Assembly: GCA_907163345.1 (NCBI GenBank)
Contig: CAJQUN010000140.1
Location: 1,488,001-1,552,000, forward strand
Reading direction: 5' to 3'
Origin: Haberlea rhodopensis
Lineage: Eukaryota; Streptophyta; Magnoliopsida; Lamiales; Gesneriaceae
Length of the DNA: 64,000 nucleotides
A program made the position numbers and the translations under genes. This document shows positions 59,431-64,000 of this stretch, piece after piece (within the stretch, counting starts at the first letter, position 1; the number at the start of each line of letters is the position of its first letter). Below the pieces are notes generated by a model, which searched no databases, was not told the DNA's origin, and saw nothing but the letters and a program-made list of their open reading frames with translations.

Positions 59431-60367
59431 AACCCGCGTTCTATATAAAGAGTTATTTACCTATTGTTGTTCAGATCTGCAAGCTTCTAGGAGCTTTAAG
59501 TCATTACAGTTTAACACAATTTAATCCACGCATTCTCTGCAATTAATGTTATTCTTGTCTGCCAAGAATCAATATTTACGTATTCCAAGTGATAGGCAGG
59601 CTTAATCAACGATTGACATGAACCAGAGAATATATCATCTCAATCTAAACATGGAAAATAGTCCAACATTGACAAGCATAGAGTTTATTAGAACAGTATT
59701 TTGAGAGTTGCCTGCTGATTGAGTGAGCTTCAAAACGAGGAGCCTTAATACTTCAGTAACAGATTCAGAAGTGTTCCTGTATTATGCATTATTATTCCGT
59801 AAATCATGATAGGCACAACCAAGTCAACAAACTAATTGCTCTTCCAAATATCAAACAAACTTGCCCCAACTCATAGTTGCGCAAAGTAGCAGTCCAGTGC
59901 AAAACAAGTAGATTACAGTTAATAGATAAATGTTTCTATCAGACATGACACCATAAGTTGATAGCAAAACACACAATCACACATGTAGTATCTCAATTCA
60001 TTAGTTCATAAGTTAGATTCAGAAATTTCAAGTCCATGCATTGCCCAAAGTTGAGGCACCAGCTCTGTCAGGTCGAATGTACGTGTATATGTGACATCTA
60101 CCCCCTCAAATAAATTTGTTATTATATAATTTCCTAGTGGCGGGGACTTCTCACTAGGAACACAGCGGCCCGGATCCAATCTTGGCGGAGCATTTTTCTT
60201 TTTTATTTCCAACCCCAAATAAATTTGTTATTATATAGGTTTTACTAGCAAGCCTCACCAAATATAGCTCAATGGTCTATTGGTGAGCATTTCTTGATAT
60301 GAATCCAGCAACCAATCTCCATTTATTATCTTGGTGAGAACAATCCTCCTTTTATTTTGTTACATTC

Positions 60368-60942
60368 TATGCTGCACGGACACGGATACGGGGACAAGGG
60401 TACGACGCGACACGGACACGAGGACACAGATTTTCAAAAATTGCAGGACACGACACTTCTAGGATACGACAATAATTTTTTATTTTTTATATATATATTC
60501 TACATATACATTATGTTCTAATACACTAAAACTGAAGAAAAAATTTAATTATCAAAATATTTGAATAATAAAATTGAAAATGATGGTAAGTTGTAAAAAC
60601 TTTATTCACTAGTTAAAGCATATAACAAATATCACTCAAACTACATAACCATAAAAAAGTTATAATTTTTTTAACATTTTTGTAAAAAAAAAGTATAATT
60701 TTTTTAACAAAAATATATTTTTATAAAAAAATTGATAAAAATCATTTTCCTTTGTCCACAGCGTGTCCATGCCATGTACTACCGTGTCCATGCCGTGTCC
60801 GAAACGTGTTTTTTTTAAAAAATGGTCCAGACACGCCACGTGGCGTGTCCGACACCTTGTAGCACCCGTGAAAGGCCATGTCCGTGTCCGCGGAGTGTCC
60901 GACACTGCATGTGATGATTTTTTGGAGTGTCGGTGCAACATA
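60368..60942. mobile_element. MITE with TATGCTGCACGG ends, related to 56040-56624
   Basis: The ends are TATGCTGCACGGACACGG and, inverted, TATGTTGCACCGACACTCC. The exact 10-bp duplication is TGTTACATTC (60358-60367; 60943-60952). Subterminal DNA is a mosaic of GGACACG/CGTGTCC words around an AT core. Confidence 0.8.
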
Positions 60943-61976
60943 TGTTACATTCCTCTTTATGGAGATTTACTATTCCTATCATTCCAATATGGAATAACAC
61001 TTAACAATAATTGACAAATATAAAATATTAATAAATAACCAAAAACATTTTACTACAAATTATGTCATTGCCATCTAAAAAACATGATATCGTTTTTCTT
61101 GAAGTTGACAAGTTCCTAACCAAACATTGTAATAATTGTATTATTACAATTAAACTTGGTAAGTGTATTGTAATTATTTACATAATGGTTTTTACCTAAA
61201 ATTTTTGAAAGTCGGATGTTTATCATGAACTTTTGTTTTGATTTTTATGCAATTAAATGTTGCCACATTCAATAAAATTACTGGATTCGCTCTGTTGCCA
61301 CCAGTAAGTTCATAGCATTAAAGAATGGTAAAAGTACAGCCTGGAATCTAAGACGTCAAGAGTTGGCCTGTTGACGTTCTTCAGGCGTGCAATGCTTGCA
61401 GCAGAACAAGCCTTAGCCTAAAGGATTATCAATCTCAAGACAGATGAATTAATTTAATCATGCACAGTCGTACCTCACTGTATCTCTTCTTATCAATCAG
61501 AACAAGCAGATAGCAATAGATCTCAATCTCTGGTAACGAGTGTTTTGCAGGGTCGTGAGTAGAAGAAGATGTTGCGGAATCAACTTCATATCATGCTCAC
61601 CTTTCATGAAAAGAAGTATCATGCACATGTTCTATCCCTTTCAATTTCCTTGTAACAAAATTTGTGACTGCAGCACGAAATGACTACCTCTAATCCATTG
61701 ATTTATGCATTTAAAGTTCAGAATTTGTAAAACACAATAATTCCAGGTAGTGTGAAGCTACAATTATTCCACTCAAAATCAACAGTGAACTACTTTAACC
61801 CCAAAATGTCAGCAATTATCATAAGATACCATACAACACAGAATGATTCATCCCACTTCAAAAAATCAAGCAAAGACTCAATTTTTAATTAGGGCAAACA
61901 CATAGGTTTTAACAACTAAATTGAAATAAATATTAGCTTGAGACTCCTATTAAGCATAAATGCCTAGTAAGCCAAA

Positions 61977-62334
61977 TGTTGGTCCGATGGGCTTTATGGG
62001 CCCTAGCTCAATTAGTTAACTCATTTCAATTATAAATATATGTTCAATCTCTAGGGTTAAGGATTCCACACAACACCATTCAATACACTCATAAGCCGTC
62101 ATCACACTAGCACTGGTGCCGGGCATATAGATTTGATCAGGTTGGTTGGACTCGAGGATCACAACATACAGATTGATTTCGCTGTTATCGGTAATCCCTT
62201 TTCGTGTATTTATATTCGATTTATGCATGTTATAATATATGAATCAAGCGCGATCGATCCGTACCCGGGTTAGATCTGTTTATGTTTATTTTCCGCTGCG
62301 TTTGGATCTGACGACGGGGTACGGAAACCCAACA
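61977..62334 (+). mobile_element. Copia LTR, plus orientation
   Basis: It runs TGTTGGTCC...CCCAACA and is followed after one base by the primer site TGGTATCAGAGCC (62336-62348). Its middle matches, in inverse, the sequence at 62785-62940. Confidence 0.75.
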
Positions 62335-62700
62335 GTGGTATCAGAGCCAGGTTGCGTTTTGATTCATATATTCAATAATTAATTTTCATTAGATCGTTTC
62401 CCAACAACGCTAATTGTGTTTGAATTTTCAGAAATTTTGGATCCGGAAAATATAGAAAATAGATTAAAGGAGTTTTAATATAGATCCATAATCTGTCTCC
62501 AAAAGTTTTCCTAAATAAACATAGCCATCGCCGGAAATCATCGCTCATGGCGGCTGCTGGTGGGGTGGCGGCGAACACGGTTGAGAATTGTTCTCCGCCG
62601 CCGCCTGTGCTGCCCGTACTGGAGCCAATTAATTTCCGACGGGAATCACGCGTGACTCTGCAATCGTTGCAGATGAAAATCTGCTTGAATCCCTTGGAAG
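62335..62700 (+). mobile_element. Copia primer site and leader, truncated
   Basis: A tRNA-Met-type primer site is followed by leader sequence and a short GC-rich start (ATGGCGGCTGCTGGTGGGG near 62548). This runs, without gag, into the inverted LTR piece. No usable reading frame is seen. Confidence 0.55.
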
Positions 62701-62784
62701 AAGGACCGCAGTGAGCGAGCGCGGGTATTGCCATGACCAAGCTTTTGAGTCTGCTCGCAGAGCGTCGTGCGAGAGGTTCGTGCC

Positions 62785-63090
62785 TGATTCATATATAAAC
62801 ATGCAATATCGAATAATAATGCACCAAAAGAGATTACCGTTAACAGCGAAATCAATCTGATGGCGGTGATCCTCGAGTCCAATCAACCTGACCAGATCTA
62901 CAAGCCCGACACCAATGCTAGTGTGATGACGGTTATTCTCAGAGAGTGAGTGTATTGGAATTGAATGGAGTCTCTCTTAGTTTCTCAGAAACTATAATGA
63001 CATATTTATAGGGTCATTAAGTAACTAATGGGCTTTGGGTGCATAAAGCCCAATTGCCAACTTTTGGCTTGCAGGGCATATATGCTAACA
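62785..63090 (-). mobile_element. Copia LTR, minus orientation, 3'-truncated
   Basis: On the minus strand it starts TGTTAGCATATATGCCC directly after a purine tract GGGCAAGTGAGAGAT. It shares CCGTCATCACACTAGCA and GATTGATTTCGCTGTTA with the plus LTR at 61977-62334. Homology stops near 62785, so its end is lost. Confidence 0.6.
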
Positions 63091-64000
63091 ATCTCTCACT
63101 TGCCCAAAAGCCAACACATGAGCACTAAACTCATAATCCAAGTAGGTCAATCCAATTGAATAACTTGATGTACAAATGACGTACATAATTATGAGATAAA
63201 TATATCATACTTTTTAATTTTAGAACTTTCTATAGATGGAACATTTACAAACATAGAAACTCCACTAAAGTGAGGAGCTTTCAAAAATTAAACTCATATC
63301 TTGAATATCAATCACACAATCTTGAGCACTTAACATTTAAGCCTCAATTCTCATCGATAGATCGGCGGCCGGTTGATTGTGACCCAGCGAGGCTCAAGTG
63401 TATCATAGCAGTAGGATCACAACCTTTGTGATTTTAGAAGTGAAACAACTTCTTTGGGCTTACCCTGAATGCCCCATTGTCAATTAAACTCCTTTAATAG
63501 ACAATTGCCAAAATATAATTCCAGCAACAACCTACCGATCGTGGGTAGCACCTAGCATCTGCGCTTCACGAAGACCTAGATACAAATGACTAGCAACGTA
63601 CGAGAACCTGTCAGCCATAGTTAGCGTGCAGTACATTCCTTTCACTCATTATGTCCCGATTGAATCAAGGGCATTGGTTGGTCGAGGCCCCTTATGATTC
63701 AATAACTATGTATTTGTTTCACTTTATATGATTCATTGTGTGCGTATATGAAAAACTCCTTTTTCACAAGTACTACCCACTCTAGCCAGAGATTACTTGA
63801 ATCATATACAGAAAAACACATAGGACATCCTAGTTCATCAAGATCAGTGGTGAATCCCCAACGACAATCATAGGCCTCTGACAGCATCACTGAATACCCA
63901 AAATAACAACTTTATGACCCGCATATGGTCAGTCATTAAATCAAAGTACACGGCTATCTATCAAGACCTCAATGACGCCTCGGGTCATGAGGAGTAATGG
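63091..64000 (-). mobile_element. 3' untranslated part of the minus-strand Copia element
   Basis: This sequence lies upstream (minus strand) of the purine tract and LTR. It has no long open frame and runs out of the window. Its placement alone supports the call. Confidence 0.45.

Larger units (their letters stand above)
54402..61620 (-). pseudogene. RPN3: RPN3/PSMD3 proteasome lid subunit pseudogene (intron-containing)
   Basis: Minus-strand pieces follow RPN3 order. KHSLPEIEIYCYLLVLI and KACSAASIARLKNVNRPTLD lie at 61590-61340, a TLRNYELGQ block near 59880, and APRFEAHS near 59735. YLFYLGKIRTIQ|LEYTDAKESL (55984-55270) is split by a MITE. LGEIPERTVFMQKGMEKAL and TPYFELTN follow (to 55167). 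SSDRTNNLIV, HNVIRTGLRN and KISLADVAKKLRLDSPNPVADAE lie at 54986-54700. LDHAHAWMVSKETGDIYS to HTAEEDDDEF (54644-54402) ends it. RPN3 is a PCI-domain subunit of the 26S proteasome lid. Lesions include a deletion near 61565, missing FLI, a large deletion after AMKAP, a tandem duplication near 54730-54890 and an in-frame stop before DGAID. The first exon was not found. Introns persist, so it is a duplicated DNA copy. Confidence 0.85.

Noticed and set aside
61995..62075. tRNA-like A-box sequence (TAGCTCAATTAGTTAA)
   Set aside because: It lies within a Copia LTR, has no matching B box and no cloverleaf; the likeness is short.

Overview
This window looks like nuclear DNA of a flowering plant, most likely a eudicot. 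It is AT-rich and gene-poor, its genes are split by AT-rich introns, and most of the space is transposable elements and their remains. I cannot name the species. Four genes look intact: a 13-exon heparan-alpha-glucosaminide N-acetyltransferase-like membrane protein (7867-16234, +), a PIP2 aquaporin (27074-28258, +), a small single-exon DUF1279/FAM210-like protein (48983-49375, +) and the TRAPP subunit TRAPPC2L (51847-53806, +). Two further loci are broken but intron-containing copies of housekeeping genes: SYF2 (31647-37803, -) and the proteasome lid subunit RPN3/PSMD3 (54402-61620, -).

Region by region. 1-4844: the 3' part of a Ty3/gypsy element with its LTR, abutting a Copia gag fragment and Copia LTR on the minus strand. 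4845-7866: intergenic. 7867-16234: acetyltransferase-like gene, with a hAT element in intron 4 and a small MITE-like repeat in intron 2. 16235-21282: AT-rich intergenic DNA with a 577-bp Mutator-type MITE. 21293-26860: a structurally complete Mutator-like element (MULE) with ~100-bp terminal inverted repeats, an exact 10-bp target-site duplication, arrays of short palindromes at both ends, a decayed transposase gene and, facing it, a decayed plant-mobile-domain (PMD) gene. 27074-28258: aquaporin, starting only about 200 bp beyond the MULE. 29544-30869: large Tourist-like element filled with AT repeats. 31647-37803: SYF2 pseudogene, holding a 5'-truncated LINE and a head-to-head pair of MITEs. 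39052-47860: complete Copia element with near-identical LTRs and TTCTC target duplication, inserted between GGTGCATGT repeat arrays. 48983-53806: DUF1279 gene, a pogo/Emigrant-type element and TRAPPC2L. 54402-61620: RPN3 pseudogene, interrupted by at least four insertions (Tourist MITE inside an exon, two related MITEs and a short LTR element). 61977-64000: two Copia LTR pieces in opposite orientation.

The intact genes are unrelated housekeeping or transport genes and form no pathway together. The story of the window is transposon biology. Two elements (17396-17972 and 21293-26860) share GGG...CCC ends, 10-bp target duplications and subterminal palindromes, but use different palindrome words. 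The larger carries a PMD gene in the place that the second gene occupies in maize MuDR. All family names come from recognising protein and terminal motifs by eye. Coordinates of exons were fixed by splice signals and reading-frame continuity.
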